DNA of 64,000 nt, from positions 62,001-126,000 of the forward strand of contig CAWKCV010000002.1 of NCBI GenBank assembly GCA_963848205.1, read 5' to 3'. Position 1 is the stretch's first letter; the number at the start of each line of letters is the position of its first letter. The notes under the pieces were generated by a model. The model saw only the letters and a program-made list of their open reading frames with translations. It was not told where the DNA came from and ran no database searches. This document shows positions 38,423 to 46,792 of the stretch, piece after piece. Both the position numbers and the translations under genes were made by a program. Source of the DNA: BOG-908 sp963848205. Lineage in GTDB: Bacteria; Pseudomonadota; Alphaproteobacteria; Acetobacterales; Acetobacteraceae.

Positions 38423-38458
38423 GCGACAGAGGATCGGCTTGCGCCGATCCTCTGTCGC
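38423..38458. terminator. Strong bidirectional hairpin between convergent PAP2 and aceA
   Basis: A perfect 15-bp stem, GCGACAGAGGATCGG with its complement, and a six-base loop. It lies 10 bp after the PAP2 stop and 17 bp before the aceA stop. No T tract follows on either strand, so it may block RNA decay or transcription in both directions. The outer GCGACAG matches the core of the dispersed repeat. Confidence 0.6.
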
Positions 38459-38475
38459 CTGGGCGGAGGTTTGGC

Positions 38476-40143
38476 TCAGCCGAACTGGTTCATCGTGTTG
38501 TGGGCGCCGCTGGCTTTGAGGGCGGCTTCGCCGGCGAAATACTCCTTGTGGTCGTCGCCGAGATCGGAGCCGGCCATGTTCTGGTGTTTGACGCAGGCGA
38601 TGCCCTGGCGGATCTCCTGGCGCTGCACGCCGAGGACGTAGCCGAGCATGCCTTGGGCGCCAAAATAGTCGCGCGAGAGATTGTCGGTCGAGAGGGCGGC
38701 CGTATGGTAAGTTGGCAGGGTGATGAGGTGGTGGAAGATGCCGGCGCGTTTGGCGGCATCGGCCTGGAAGGTGCGGATGCGTTCGTCGGCTTCGATGGCG
38801 AGTGCGGTGGTGTCGTAGTCGACGCTCATGAGCCTGGCGCGGTCGTAGGCGGTGACGTCCTGGCCCGCGGCCTTCCACGCATCGTAGACCTGCTGGCGGA
38901 AGTTGAGGGTCCAGTTGAAGCTGGGGGAGTTGTTGTAGGCGAGTTTGGCGTTCGGGATGACGGCGCGGATGCGGTCCATCATGCCGGCGATCTGCTCGAC
39001 GTGCGGCTTTTCGGTTTCGATCCAGAGCAGGTCGGCGCCGTTCTGCAGGCTGGTGATGCTATCGAGCACGCAGCGGTCCTGGCCGGTGCCGGCGCGGAAC
39101 TGGTAGAGGTTGCTGGGCAGGCGCTTGGGGCGGAGGAGCTTGCCGTTGCGGTTGATGATGACGTCGCCGTTGCGCGCTTCGCCGGGGGCGACTTCTTCGC
39201 AATCGAGGAAGCTGTTGTACTGGTCGCCGAGATCGCCGGGGGTGTGGCTGACGGCGATCTGTTTGGTGAGGCCGGCGCCGAGTGAATCGGTACGGGTGAC
39301 GATGATGCCGTCATCGATGCCGAGTTCGAGGAAGGCGTAGCGGCAGGCGCGGACCTTGGCGATGAAGTCCTCGTGCGGGACGGTGACTTTGCCGTCCTGG
39401 TGGCCGCACTGCTTTTCGTCGCTGACCTGGTTTTCGATCTGCAGGGCGCAGGCGCCGGCTTCGATCATCTTCTTGGCGAGCAGGTAGGTGGCTTCGGCGT
39501 TGCCGAAACCGGCGTCGATATCGGCGATGATGGGAACGACGTGGGTTTCGTGGTTTTCGATCTGCGCGAGGAGGTGGGCTTCACGCGCGGCGTCGTTCGC
39601 ATTGCGGGCGGAGTCGAGTTCGCGGAAGAGACCGCCGAGCTCGCGGGCGTCGGCCTGGCGAAGGAAGGCGTAGATTTCCTCGATGAGTTTCGGGACCGAG
39701 GTTTTCTCGTGCATGCTCTGGTCGGGCAGCGGGCCGAATTCGCTGCGCAGGGCGGCGACCATCCAGCCGGAGAGGTAGATGTAGCGGCGCTTGGTGGTGC
39801 CGAAATGCTTCTTGATGGCGATCATCTGCTGCTGGGCGATGAAGCCGTGCCAGGCGCCGAGGCTCTGCGTGTAGAGCGAGGAATCAGCGTCGTAGGCTTC
39901 CATGTCGGCGCGCATGATGCCGGCAGTATATTTGGCGATGTCCAGGCCGGTGCGGAAGCGGTTCTGCAGGCGCATGCGGGCGACGGATTCGGCGCTGATG
40001 CCGGACCAGGGGTTGCCGCGCGCCTCGATCAGGTCGGCGGCCTCGGCGGTGTGGGCCTGGTAGGCGGTGTGATGCGGGTGGAGGATGGCGGAGACGGCTC
40101 CGGCGAGACCTTCGGGGGCGTGGGTGGGCTGCGGGCGCGACAT
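38476..40143 (-). CDS. aceA: Isocitrate lyase
   Basis: 555 aa, the long form found in Pseudomonas and Acinetobacter relatives. Cleaves isocitrate to succinate and glyoxylate in the glyoxylate shunt. The catalytic segment is SDEKQCGHQDGK with Cys246; the Q in place of the usual second K is typical of this subfamily. SGWMVAAL, PIIADIDAGFGNAEATYLLA and YNNSPSFNW are also conserved. ATG 40143 has GAAGGA nine bases upstream. Divergent from an ScfR-type regulator that probably controls it. Malate synthase is not in the window. Confidence 0.95.
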   Translation of the reverse strand: MSRPQPTHAPEGLAGAVSAILHPHHTAYQAHTAEAADLIEARGNPWSGISAESVARMRLQNRFRTGLDIAKYTAGIMRADMEAYDADSSLYTQSLGAWHGFIAQQQMIAIKKHFGTTKRRYIYLSGWMVAALRSEFGPLPDQSMHEKTSVPKLIEEIYAFLRQADARELGGLFRELDSARNANDAAREAHLLAQIENHETHVVPIIADIDAGFGNAEATYLLAKKMIEAGACALQIENQVSDEKQCGHQDGKVTVPHEDFIAKVRACRYAFLELGIDDGIIVTRTDSLGAGLTKQIAVSHTPGDLGDQYNSFLDCEEVAPGEARNGDVIINRNGKLLRPKRLPSNLYQFRAGTGQDRCVLDSITSLQNGADLLWIETEKPHVEQIAGMMDRIRAVIPNAKLAYNNSPSFNWTLNFRQQVYDAWKAAGQDVTAYDRARLMSVDYDTTALAIEADERIRTFQADAAKRAGIFHHLITLPTYHTAALSTDNLSRDYFGAQGMLGYVLGVQRQEIRQGIACVKHQNMAGSDLGDDHKEYFAGEAALKASGAHNTMNQFG

Positions 40144-40243
40144 CGTGGGCAATCCTTCGGCTGGCGGACTTGGCGGGGCGTAACTGAGGCAGGGTATCGG
40201 CCCGGCGCGGGATGGACGCTAGGCTGTGCGGGGTTGGCGGCGG

Positions 40244-40297
40244 ATTATATTGTCGCGGCGCAGACAGGGTAGCCTGTAAAGTTGTAAATTCGGTAAA
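40244..40297 (-). promoter_or_regulatory. Putative aceA promoter with three TGTAAA-like repeats
   Basis: On the minus strand a perfect TATAAT lies at 40249-40244, about 100 bp before the aceA ATG. No good -35 hexamer is seen at 16-18 bp, which fits an activated promoter. Just upstream, on the plus strand, are TGTAAA (40275-40280), TGTAAA (40283-40288) and GGTAAA (40292-40297), spaced 8-9 bp. These lie about -38 to -60 from the predicted start and also just before the regulator's own start, so they are candidate operator half-sites. Confidence 0.45.
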
Positions 40298-40305
40298 GGG
40301 CGGTG

Positions 40306-41703
40306 ATGGCCAGACCATTGATCGGGCGGACGGTTCGCAGGCTGCGGACCGAGCAGGGGCTGTCGCAGCAGGCGCTGGCGCAGAAGCTGGGGATTTCGCC
40401 GAGCTACCTGAACCTGATCGAGCATGACCAGCGCAACGTGACGGCCAGCCTGGTGATCAAGCTGGCGGAGATGTTGCGGGTGGATCTTGCGGCGTTGTCG
40501 GGCGCGCAGGAGCGTGAGCTGGAGGTGGGGTTGCGGGAGGTGTTTTCGGACCCGCTGCTGGGAACCGAGGCCATTCCGGACGCGGAACTGGAGAACGTGG
40601 CGAGCAATCCGAATGCGGCGCGGGGGGTATTGGCGCTGTATCGGGCGTGGCGGGTGGCGCGGGAGGATGCGAGCGGGTTGGCGTTGCCGTCGGGACGGCG
40701 GATTTTGTTGCCGAATGAAGAGGCGCGCGACGTTTTTCATGAGCGGGGCAACTACTTTGCCGAATTGGAGAGTGCGGCGGAGGGGGTGGCACGGTCGCTG
40801 AATGCGACGCCGGCGGAGACCAATCATGCAATCGCGGAGCGGCTGCGTCGGGTGCATGGGGTGAGCGTGCGGGTGGGGCCGATGGAGGATGCGCTGCGGC
40901 GGTATGAGCCGGAGACGAAGACGTTGACATTGTCGGAGCAGTTGCCGCGGGAGAGCCGCGGGTTTCAGATGGCGTTTCAATTGATCCTGCTGGAGGCACG
41001 CGACATGGTGGAGGCGTTGCTGTCCAGGATTGCGCCGAGTTCGCCGGAAGCGGCCAGTTTGATACGGATCGGGTTGCTGAATTACGCGGCGGCGGCGTTG
41101 CTGATGCCATATACGGCGTTTCTGGATGCGACGCGGGTGTTGCGGCATGACGTGGATGCGCTGGCGGCGCGGTTCGGGGTGAGTTTCGAGCAGGCGTGTC
41201 ATCGGATCAGTACGTTGCAGAAGGCGGGGGCGCGGGGGGTGCCGTTCTTTTTCCTGCGGGTGGATCCTGCGGGGAATGTGAGCAAGCGGTTTTCGGCGGG
41301 CGGGTTTCCGTTTGCGCGGTATGGCGGAAGCTGCCCGCGTTGGGTGGTGCACGCGGCGTTTGCGACGCCGGGGACGTTGCGGGTGCAGGTGGCACAGTTG
41401 CCGGACGGGGCTGCGTTCTTGTGTTTTGCGCGGTGCATCGAGGGGCCGGCGGCGGCGTGGGGGGAGCCGGCGCCGACGCATGTGATCGCGATGGGGTGCG
41501 ATGTGGCGCATGCGGGCGAGGTTGTTTACGGCGACGGGCTGAGTTTGGAGCATGCGGCGGTGGGGATTGGGCTTTCGTGCCGGTTGTGCGACCGGCAGAA
41601 TTGCAGGAGCCGGGCGTTCCCGCCGTTGGAGCACCGGCTGGCGCTGGATCCGAATCTGGAGAGTGATTCGCCGTATCGGTTTGAGCCGGTGGCCAAGCGG
41701 TAG
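40306..41703 (+). CDS. ScfR-type regulator: XRE DNA-binding plus ImmA/IrrE-like and DUF2083 domains
   Basis: 465 aa. Helix-turn-helix at residues ~8-60 (LRTEQGLSQQALAQKLGISP). The middle domain has IrrE-like architecture with FQMAFQLILLEARDM where HE-type metal residues would be. The C-terminal part is cysteine-rich (SCRLCDRQNCRSRAFPP), typical of the DUF2083 short-chain acyl-CoA-responsive group (RamB, PrpR, PccR). RamB-type proteins control aceA and propionate genes, and this gene is divergent from aceA, so regulation of the glyoxylate shunt by an acyl-CoA is inferred. ATG 40306 follows AAAGGGCGGTG; GTG 40303 is equally possible. Confidence 0.85.
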   Translation: MARPLIGRTVRRLRTEQGLSQQALAQKLGISPSYLNLIEHDQRNVTASLVIKLAEMLRVDLAALSGAQERELEVGLREVFSDPLLGTEAIPDAELENVASNPNAARGVLALYRAWRVAREDASGLALPSGRRILLPNEEARDVFHERGNYFAELESAAEGVARSLNATPAETNHAIAERLRRVHGVSVRVGPMEDALRRYEPETKTLTLSEQLPRESRGFQMAFQLILLEARDMVEALLSRIAPSSPEAASLIRIGLLNYAAAALLMPYTAFLDATRVLRHDVDALAARFGVSFEQACHRISTLQKAGARGVPFFFLRVDPAGNVSKRFSAGGFPFARYGGSCPRWVVHAAFATPGTLRVQVAQLPDGAAFLCFARCIEGPAAAWGEPAPTHVIAMGCDVAHAGEVVYGDGLSLEHAAVGIGLSCRLCDRQNCRSRAFPPLEHRLALDPNLESDSPYRFEPVAKR

Positions 41704-41742
41704 GGCCCGTGCGCACGCGGGGTGCGACGGGGAGACGGAAAA

Positions 41743-41850
41743 ATCTTCTTTTCTGAGGGAAAGAAGCAGAAGACTTTCGAAATGCGGTCGCATGCTGAGT
41801 GAGAAAAGTTTTTTGGTCCTTTTTTTCAAAAAAGGACTGCTTGCTTTTTT
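41743..41850. repeat. Dispersed palindromic element, full copy
   Basis: Left hairpin CTTCTTTTCTGAGGGAAAGAAG, diverged core, right GGTCC...CAAAAAAGGAC. It sits between convergent genes and its right edge reaches the stop of the next gene. Confidence 0.85.
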
Positions 41851-42426
41851 TCAGTCCGGCGCGGGCTCCTTGACGAGCACTGGCCTGAAGCCGCGGACAT
41901 TGTCGAGGACGGTCTTGTTCTCGAGATCGACGCCCATTTCCTTGCTGATGCAGGCAATGAGGGAGGGGATTTCCGCGCTGGATTGCGGCAGGGGGAAGTG
42001 TTCGCGCTGCAGCGGTTCGGTGCGTTCGACGGTTGGCTGGGGAACGCGGTTTTGGTTGAAGGTGGCGGCAAAGGCGCGGTTTTTTTCGATTTCGAGTGTT
42101 TTGGTGACGATGGTTCGGCGTTCGTCGGCGATGTGTGCTTCGAGGAGCATGGTTTGGCGGACGCAGCGTGCGAGCGTTGCGAAGCGTGCGGCGAGGTCGG
42201 GGCCTTGCGCGGTTCTGGCGGGTGTTTCGGGCGGGGGATCGCGTGCTTCGCGCATATCTTGCGCGGTGTCGCGGAGGGCCTGCATGCCGAGTTCGATGAT
42301 CTGTTCGCAATGCGCGAGGTTGCGGGCGGCGCGCTGGGCCGCCTGAGCGTCGTTCGGGTCGGGGAGGAAGCTGTCGGGCACGGGGGTGGGTGGGGTCCGG
42401 GGCGGTGTGGAACGGAATAGGAACAT
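41851..42426 (-). CDS. Hypothetical protein, helical
   Basis: 191 aa. Starts MFLFRSTPPRTPPTPVPD, then a largely helical, Gln/Glu/Arg-rich body (for example RCVRQTMLLEAHIADERR) that could form a coiled coil around residues 85-115. No signal peptide cleavage site, membrane span or known domain recognised. It stands alone between two repeat copies, convergent with the ScfR gene. Codon pattern is like its neighbours, so it is probably real. Confidence 0.5.
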   Translation of the reverse strand: MFLFRSTPPRTPPTPVPDSFLPDPNDAQAAQRAARNLAHCEQIIELGMQALRDTAQDMREARDPPPETPARTAQGPDLAARFATLARCVRQTMLLEAHIADERRTIVTKTLEIEKNRAFAATFNQNRVPQPTVERTEPLQREHFPLPQSSAEIPSLIACISKEMGVDLENKTVLDNVRGFRPVLVKEPAPD

Positions 42427-42524
42427 GGGAGGGGGGAACTGGGCAAGTTGTTTGGGGGCAGCGCGCCATTGCGGCCCCGGATGTTCCTGGTTTCACGAAA
42501 GCGCAGCTTTCCTGTGGAGCTGGC

Positions 42525-42575
42525 GATAGCGGTGCAGAAATCTTTTGCTTCTTTTCTTCAGAAAAGAAGGCCTTG
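42525..42575. repeat. Dispersed palindromic element, half copy (CTTC type)
   Basis: GCGATAGCGGTGCAGAAATC then TTTTGCTTCTTTTCTTCAG and AAAAGAAGG. Part of a 325-bp gene-free gap between the 41851-42426 gene and the DUF2141 gene that holds only repeats. Confidence 0.75.
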
Positions 42576-42586
42576 GGTGCGCTTGA

Positions 42587-42658
42587 TGGGGAAGCTGTCT
42601 TGGTGGGGAAGCTGTCTTGGTGGGGAAGCTGTCTTGGTGGGGAAGCTGTCTTGGTGGG
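42587..42658. repeat. 17-bp tandem repeat, four perfect copies
   Basis: The unit TGGGGAAGCTGTCTTGG occurs four times without mismatch (42587-42654), followed by a partial TGGG. Unit length is not a multiple of three and no gene crosses it. It abuts the GGTGGGCT/AGCCCACC hairpin and lies between two dispersed-element half copies. Confidence 0.95.
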
Positions 42659-42670
42659 CTGAAGCCCACC
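42653..42670. repeat. GGTGGGCT-GA-AGCCCACC hairpin, REP-like
   Basis: Perfect 8-bp stem with a two-base loop, followed by CTACG. Motifs of the form GTAGGGTGGGC...GCCCACC recur in intergenic DNA of many proteobacteria. It could act as an RNA stabiliser or terminator. Confidence 0.6.
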
Positions 42671-42703
42671 CTACGAGGCCGTGTGGCTTTAGTGGGTAGA
42701 CGA

Positions 42704-42755
42704 AGCGGAGCAGAAGTCTATTGCTTCGTTTATGCAGGTAGAAGGCCTTGCTCAG
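42704..42755. repeat. Dispersed palindromic element, decayed half copy
   Basis: CGGAGCAGAAGTCTATTGC then TTCGTTTATGCAGGTAGAAGG aligns base for base with the copy at 50.5 kb apart from scattered changes. It ends at the stop of the DUF2141 gene. Confidence 0.6.
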
Positions 42756-43168
42756 AAGTATCGGAGTTTGAAGGTGATGGCAGTGACCGGGGCGGTGACC
42801 GGGAAGGCGGCGATTTCGAAGCGCGGTGGGCCCATGCGCATGGGGGCGTTGTTGGAGAAGCCCATGGCTTCGCGGGGCAGGCCGAGGATGGACCGGTCGA
42901 GGATGCCGTTGTTGTTTTCGTCGTGGAAGGCTTGGGCGGCGTAGGTGCCGGGGGGGACGTTGGCGATGGTGACGTGGACGTCGCCCGGGGTGGCCGCGGT
43001 GTGGCCGCGCCAGGCGCAGTGGGGGTGGAGGAATTCGGCTTTGGTGCAGAGGGCGACGAGGATTCGGCCGTGATTGTTGCGGACGCCTTGGACGGTGACG
43101 TCGATGGTGGCGGATTGGGCTGCGGTCGTGATGGCGCAGAGGGTGGCGGCGAGGAGGAGGGTGCGCAT
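42752..43168 (-). CDS. Exported DUF2141 protein
   Basis: 138 aa. Signal peptide MRTLLLAATLCAITTAAQSA, then the DUF2141 pattern: ATIDVTVQGVRNNHGRILVAL, VPPGTYAAQAFHDENNNGILD and GLPREAMGFSNNA. The FHDENNNGxLD loop resembles a metal-binding or beta-sandwich loop. Its start shares one base with the stop of the upstream glycosyltransferase (TGATG), so it is the last gene of the carotenoid operon. DUF2141 genes recur in carotenoid clusters; the role is not established. The two cysteines (ALCTK, PHCAW) may form a disulfide. Confidence 0.85.
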   Translation of the reverse strand: MRTLLLAATLCAITTAAQSATIDVTVQGVRNNHGRILVALCTKAEFLHPHCAWRGHTAATPGDVHVTIANVPPGTYAAQAFHDENNNGILDRSILGLPREAMGFSNNAPMRMGPPRFEIAAFPVTAPVTAITFKLRYF

Positions 43169-44262
43169 CAGGTTTGGGCCGGGTAGGCGCGGCCGCGCCA
43201 GGTGGCGGGTTGGCCACGGGCGGCACGGATGAGGGCGGCCCATTGGAGGGCGAGGAGGCTGGCGATGCCGATGGGGTGCAAGATGGCGCTCACTATGGGT
43301 TGGCGGAAGCGGGTGGCGAGGACGAGTCGGGTGGCGAGCCAGCAGAGGCAGGCGGCGGCGGCTGGGGTTGAGGGGGCGACGAGGATGAGGGCGGTGGGGA
43401 GGATGGCGTTTCCGGCGAGGATGGCGGTCCAGATTGGCAGGGCGGCGGGTTTGGCCATGCCTTCGGTGGCGTTTTTGGTCAGGCCTTCCCAGACTTGCGG
43501 CGCGGAGGTGTACATGCGGCAGGTGGCGAAGGAGGTGGCGTCGAACAGGCCGGTCATGAGGCCGGCGCGGCGGAAGGCGCGTGGGAGGGTGAGACCATCG
43601 TGCAGCGAGGCGCGGATGGCGGTGTGGCCGCCGGCCTGGAGATAGGCCGAGCGTCGGGCGATGAAGAGCTGTCCGCAGCCGGCGCCGAGGGAGGGGGCTG
43701 GGGAGCGCTGCATCCGGATGATGGGGAGGTAGCAGAGGAGGAGGAAGTGGATCAGCGGGAGGAGGAGGATTTCGGACCAGGTTTTTGTGATCTGGCGGGG
43801 AAAGCCGCTGGCCAGGCCGACATTGGTGGTGGCCATGAAGTGGGCCATGCGGCTGAGGGCGTCCGGGGTGAGGCGGACGTCGGCGTCGACGAAGACCATG
43901 AGGTCGTGAGTGGCCAGGCGCGCGAGGGCGGCGCAGGCGTGCTGTTTGCCGGACCAGCCGGGCTGGAGGGGCGTGCCGGTGGCGATGCGCAGGCGGGGGT
44001 CGGGGATGGCGGCGAGGATTTCGGGGGTGGCGTCGGTGGAGCCGTCGTCGAGCACGACGAGTTCGAGTGTGACGCCGGTGCTGGCGAGGATGGCGGCGGT
44101 GGCGGCCGCGATGTTGGCGGCTTCGTTGCGGGCGGGAATGAGGACGGAGATGGACGGGGTTCCGGGGGAGAGATCGGGACGGCGGAAGCGGCGGAGATTG
44201 TCGGCGAGCAGGAGCAGCGGCAGGAGGGTGAGGGCGAGGGCGAGCCAGGCGAGCATGTGCAT
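43168..44262 (-). CDS. Family 2 glycosyltransferase of carotenoid cluster (CrtQ-like)
   Basis: 364 aa. GT-A fold with LIPARNEAANI, DDGSTDAT (72-79) and DADVRL (126-131, metal-binding DxD). An N-terminal membrane anchor (MHMLAWLALALTLLPLLLLA) and three or four C-terminal spans place it in the inner membrane. Sequence type and position between an acyltransferase and CrtI-like desaturases suggest it glycosylates a C30 carotenoic acid, as CrtQ does in staphyloxanthin synthesis. The start ATG 44262 overlaps the upstream stop (TGATG). The sugar donor is unknown. Confidence 0.8.
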   Translation of the reverse strand: MHMLAWLALALTLLPLLLLADNLRRFRRPDLSPGTPSISVLIPARNEAANIAAATAAILASTGVTLELVVLDDGSTDATPEILAAIPDPRLRIATGTPLQPGWSGKQHACAALARLATHDLMVFVDADVRLTPDALSRMAHFMATTNVGLASGFPRQITKTWSEILLLPLIHFLLLCYLPIIRMQRSPAPSLGAGCGQLFIARRSAYLQAGGHTAIRASLHDGLTLPRAFRRAGLMTGLFDATSFATCRMYTSAPQVWEGLTKNATEGMAKPAALPIWTAILAGNAILPTALILVAPSTPAAAACLCWLATRLVLATRFRQPIVSAILHPIGIASLLALQWAALIRAARGQPATWRGRAYPAQT

Positions 44263-45191
44263 CAGCGTGGGCGGGGTTCGTGGTGGGTGTCGAGGGCCTG
44301 GCCGCGCAGGGCGAAGCGGGCGCGGCGGTAGAGGTCGTAGATGCCGCCGATGCCCGCGGTGCCGCCGAGGAGCTGGGTGAAGTTTGCGGGGTCGCGGGTG
44401 GCCGATGCGGCGGAGAGCGCGTCCATCGTGTCGGTGAGCCCTGCTTCGAGGGCGGTTTGCCATGCTGCCACGTTGGCCTCCCTGCCCGGCTTCGGGCGCA
44501 CGGGGGCGCCGAAGCTCAGGAGCGCTTCGGGCTTGCTTTCGTTCCAGAAGCTGTATTCCAGCGCGATCGGCAGGATGACGGCGTGCGGACAGGCGCGGGC
44601 GAGGTGGGCGAGGCCGGCGCGCAGGCGGACGGGGCGTGTGCGGGGGTCGGTGAAGGTGCCTTCGGCGGTGATGGCGAGCATGGCGTTCGGCCGTGCGAGG
44701 CCGGCGCGGGCGGTACGCAGGAAGGCGGCGGCGCCACGGGGGGTGGCGGGGTCGATGCCGAACATGCCCATGCGGCGGAACAGGGCGTAGCGGTCGAGTT
44801 CGGCGGCGTCCATCGGGCCGAAGCCCACGCGGTTGGGCAGGAGATGCGGGACGGCGAGGAGGAGGAGGGCCGGGTCCCACCAGGACGGGTGGTTGCAATA
44901 GAGGATGAGCGGGCGGCCGGTGTGGGGCGCGGGCGCGGTGCCGGCGGCGATGCGGACGGCGTGGAAGCGGCGCCAGAAGAAGAAGCGGAGATAGAGTCGG
45001 AAGGCGGCGAGACGGACGGGGGAGCGCAGGTCGAGCGGGTGAGGCTCGACCTGCGCTGGGGGTGGCAGGTCTGATGCCGGCAGGTCTGGTGCCGTGAAGG
45101 CCAGCTTTTCGGCCGCACCGCGCGGTTCGGCCTCTACGGGCGGTTCGGCCGCTGGCGGTTCGGCGAAAGCCAGGTCAGGCGGTGGCGGCAA
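44262..45191 (-). CDS. PlsC-family acyltransferase of carotenoid cluster
   Basis: 309 aa. Contains the acyltransferase motif NHPSWWD (H-x4-D) and AEGTFTDP, the usual motifs I and III of 1-acylglycerol-3-phosphate acyltransferase-like enzymes. A Pro/Ala/Glu-rich N-terminal stretch of ~50 residues precedes the domain. The TTG 45191 start overlaps the end of the upstream desaturase by 17 bp and has a weak ribosome-binding site, so a later start is possible. In this setting it probably acylates the sugar of a glycosyl carotenoid; a membrane-lipid role is the alternative. Confidence 0.75.
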   Translation of the reverse strand: MPPPPDLAFAEPPAAEPPVEAEPRGAAEKLAFTAPDLPASDLPPPAQVEPHPLDLRSPVRLAAFRLYLRFFFWRRFHAVRIAAGTAPAPHTGRPLILYCNHPSWWDPALLLLAVPHLLPNRVGFGPMDAAELDRYALFRRMGMFGIDPATPRGAAAFLRTARAGLARPNAMLAITAEGTFTDPRTRPVRLRAGLAHLARACPHAVILPIALEYSFWNESKPEALLSFGAPVRPKPGREANVAAWQTALEAGLTDTMDALSAASATRDPANFTQLLGGTAGIGGIYDLYRRARFALRGQALDTHHEPRPR

Positions 45192-46728
45192 GGGCTGTCG
45201 CCGCCATGTCGCGGTCGAGCGTGTCGGCGGCGATCCAGCCGGACATCAGGACCATGGGCATGCCGGGGCCCGGGTGGGCAGCGCCGCCGGCGAGGTAGAG
45301 GCCGGGCAGATCGCGCGAGCGGTTGCCGGGTTTGAAGGCGCCGAACATGCGGCCGTGGCTGGCCAGGCCGTAGATGGCGCCGTTGAGCACGCTGTAGCGC
45401 TCGTGGATGTCCTGCGGGGTGAGGATGCGCTCGACCTTGATGCGGGATTGCAAGTCGGTCAGGCCGGCGGTGCGGGCGAGCTTGTCGAAAATGACCTGGC
45501 GGTAGGCGGGGAGCATCTTCGACCAGTCGTGGTGCGGGCGGAGGTAGGGGGTGTGGACGAGGATGTAGAGCGACTCGCCGCCCGGGGGGGCGACGCCGGG
45601 TTCGGTGCGGCTGGGGGCTGCGATGTAGCAGGTGGGATCCGGCGCTGGCTCGCCCTTGTTGTAGATGTAGTCGAACTCCTCCTCGGGGTCGCGGGAGAAG
45701 ACGAAATCGTGGTGGGCGAGATGCTCGTAGGCGCGATCCAGGCCGAGATAGAGGACGACGCCGGAGCAGGCGGGCTCGCGCTTCCAGCGACGCGCGAAGG
45801 TTTTGGCGGGGGTGCCGCCGACGAGTTCGCGGTAGGTGCGGACGGCGTCCATGTTGGAGACGGCGGACGAGACCTGGAGGATTTCGCCGGCGTCGGTTTC
45901 GACCGAGGCGACGCGGCCGTGCTCGGCGTGGATGTGGGCGATGCCGGTGGAGAGGCGGATGTCCACGCCGAGGTCGCGGGCGAGCTTTTCAAGCGCGAGC
46001 GGGACGGCGCGGGTGCCGCCCATCGGGTACCAGACGCCGTCGTTGGTTTGCATGTGGGCGATGCTGCACAGGACGGCGGGGGAGCCGTAGGGGGAGCTGC
46101 CGACGTACTGGACGAAATGGTCGAGCATCTGGGCGACGCGCTTGTCCTTGACGCGCTTGCGGATCTGGCCGGCGACCGTGGTGCCCATGCGCAGGGACAT
46201 CACGTCCTTCAGCGTTTCGAGGTCGGCGTTTTTCTTGAGGTCCATCGTGTCGAACACGTCTTCGACGGAGCGCCAGAAGAAGAACTTTTCGCTGACTTCG
46301 TGGAGTTTGGCGGACAGGCCGATGAACTTCTCGTAGCCGTCTTCGGTGCCGGGGGCGTAGGCGGCGAGCACGGCCTTCATCTCCGCCATGTCCTGGCGGA
46401 GATCGAGGACGGAGCCGTCTTCGAAGAAGCAGCGCCATTGCGGATCGAGACGGCGGAGGTCGAGCGCGTCGTTCATGTCGCGGCCGGCTTCGGCGAAGAC
46501 CCTGGCGAGAACACGCGGGACGGTGAGGATGGTGGGGCCCATGTCGAACCGGTAGCCGTCCTGGCTCCATTCGGCGGCTTTTCCGCCCAGCCAGTCGTTT
46601 TTCTCGAACAGGACGACTTTGTGGCCTCTCGCGGCGAGCGTGCAGGCGGCGGACAGGCCGGCCAGGCCGGCGCCGATGACGGCGATGGGGTGGGGGCTGG
46701 GCGGGGGGAGGTTTTGGCCGTCGGGCAT
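45175..46728 (-). CDS. CrtI/CrtN-family carotenoid desaturase
   Basis: 517 aa. FAD-binding IAVIGAGLAGLSAACTLA near the N-terminus and GLYLAGGAAHPGPGMPMV near the C-terminus are the two CrtI-family signatures; YVGSSPYGSPAVLCSIAHMQ lies between. Likely dehydrogenates a C30 diapocarotene or phytoene. ATG 46728 has GAGGA six bases upstream. It sits 57 bp after the other CrtI-like gene with a repeat half copy between them. No phytoene or dehydrosqualene synthase is in the window, so the starting substrate is inferred. Confidence 0.85.
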   Translation of the reverse strand: MPDGQNLPPPSPHPIAVIGAGLAGLSAACTLAARGHKVVLFEKNDWLGGKAAEWSQDGYRFDMGPTILTVPRVLARVFAEAGRDMNDALDLRRLDPQWRCFFEDGSVLDLRQDMAEMKAVLAAYAPGTEDGYEKFIGLSAKLHEVSEKFFFWRSVEDVFDTMDLKKNADLETLKDVMSLRMGTTVAGQIRKRVKDKRVAQMLDHFVQYVGSSPYGSPAVLCSIAHMQTNDGVWYPMGGTRAVPLALEKLARDLGVDIRLSTGIAHIHAEHGRVASVETDAGEILQVSSAVSNMDAVRTYRELVGGTPAKTFARRWKREPACSGVVLYLGLDRAYEHLAHHDFVFSRDPEEEFDYIYNKGEPAPDPTCYIAAPSRTEPGVAPPGGESLYILVHTPYLRPHHDWSKMLPAYRQVIFDKLARTAGLTDLQSRIKVERILTPQDIHERYSVLNGAIYGLASHGRMFGAFKPGNRSRDLPGLYLAGGAAHPGPGMPMVLMSGWIAADTLDRDMAATALAATA

Positions 46729-46735
46729 TTTGTCC

Positions 46736-46792
46736 TCGTAAGGAAGAAAGTAGCCCTTTTTGGAAAAAGGACCAAAAAACTTTTGCTATAAG
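46736..46792. repeat. Dispersed palindromic element, half copy inside carotenoid operon
   Basis: GTAAGGAAGAAAGTAGCCC then TTTTTGGAAAAAGGACCAAAAAACTTTTG between the two desaturase genes. If it ended transcription, the operon would be split here. Confidence 0.8.

Noticed and set aside
40219..41829. 536-codon minus-strand frame opposite the ScfR regulator
   Set aside because: Arg/Pro/His-rich shadow of a well-supported regulator; its apparent N-terminus MKKRTKKLF is simply the dispersed repeat.
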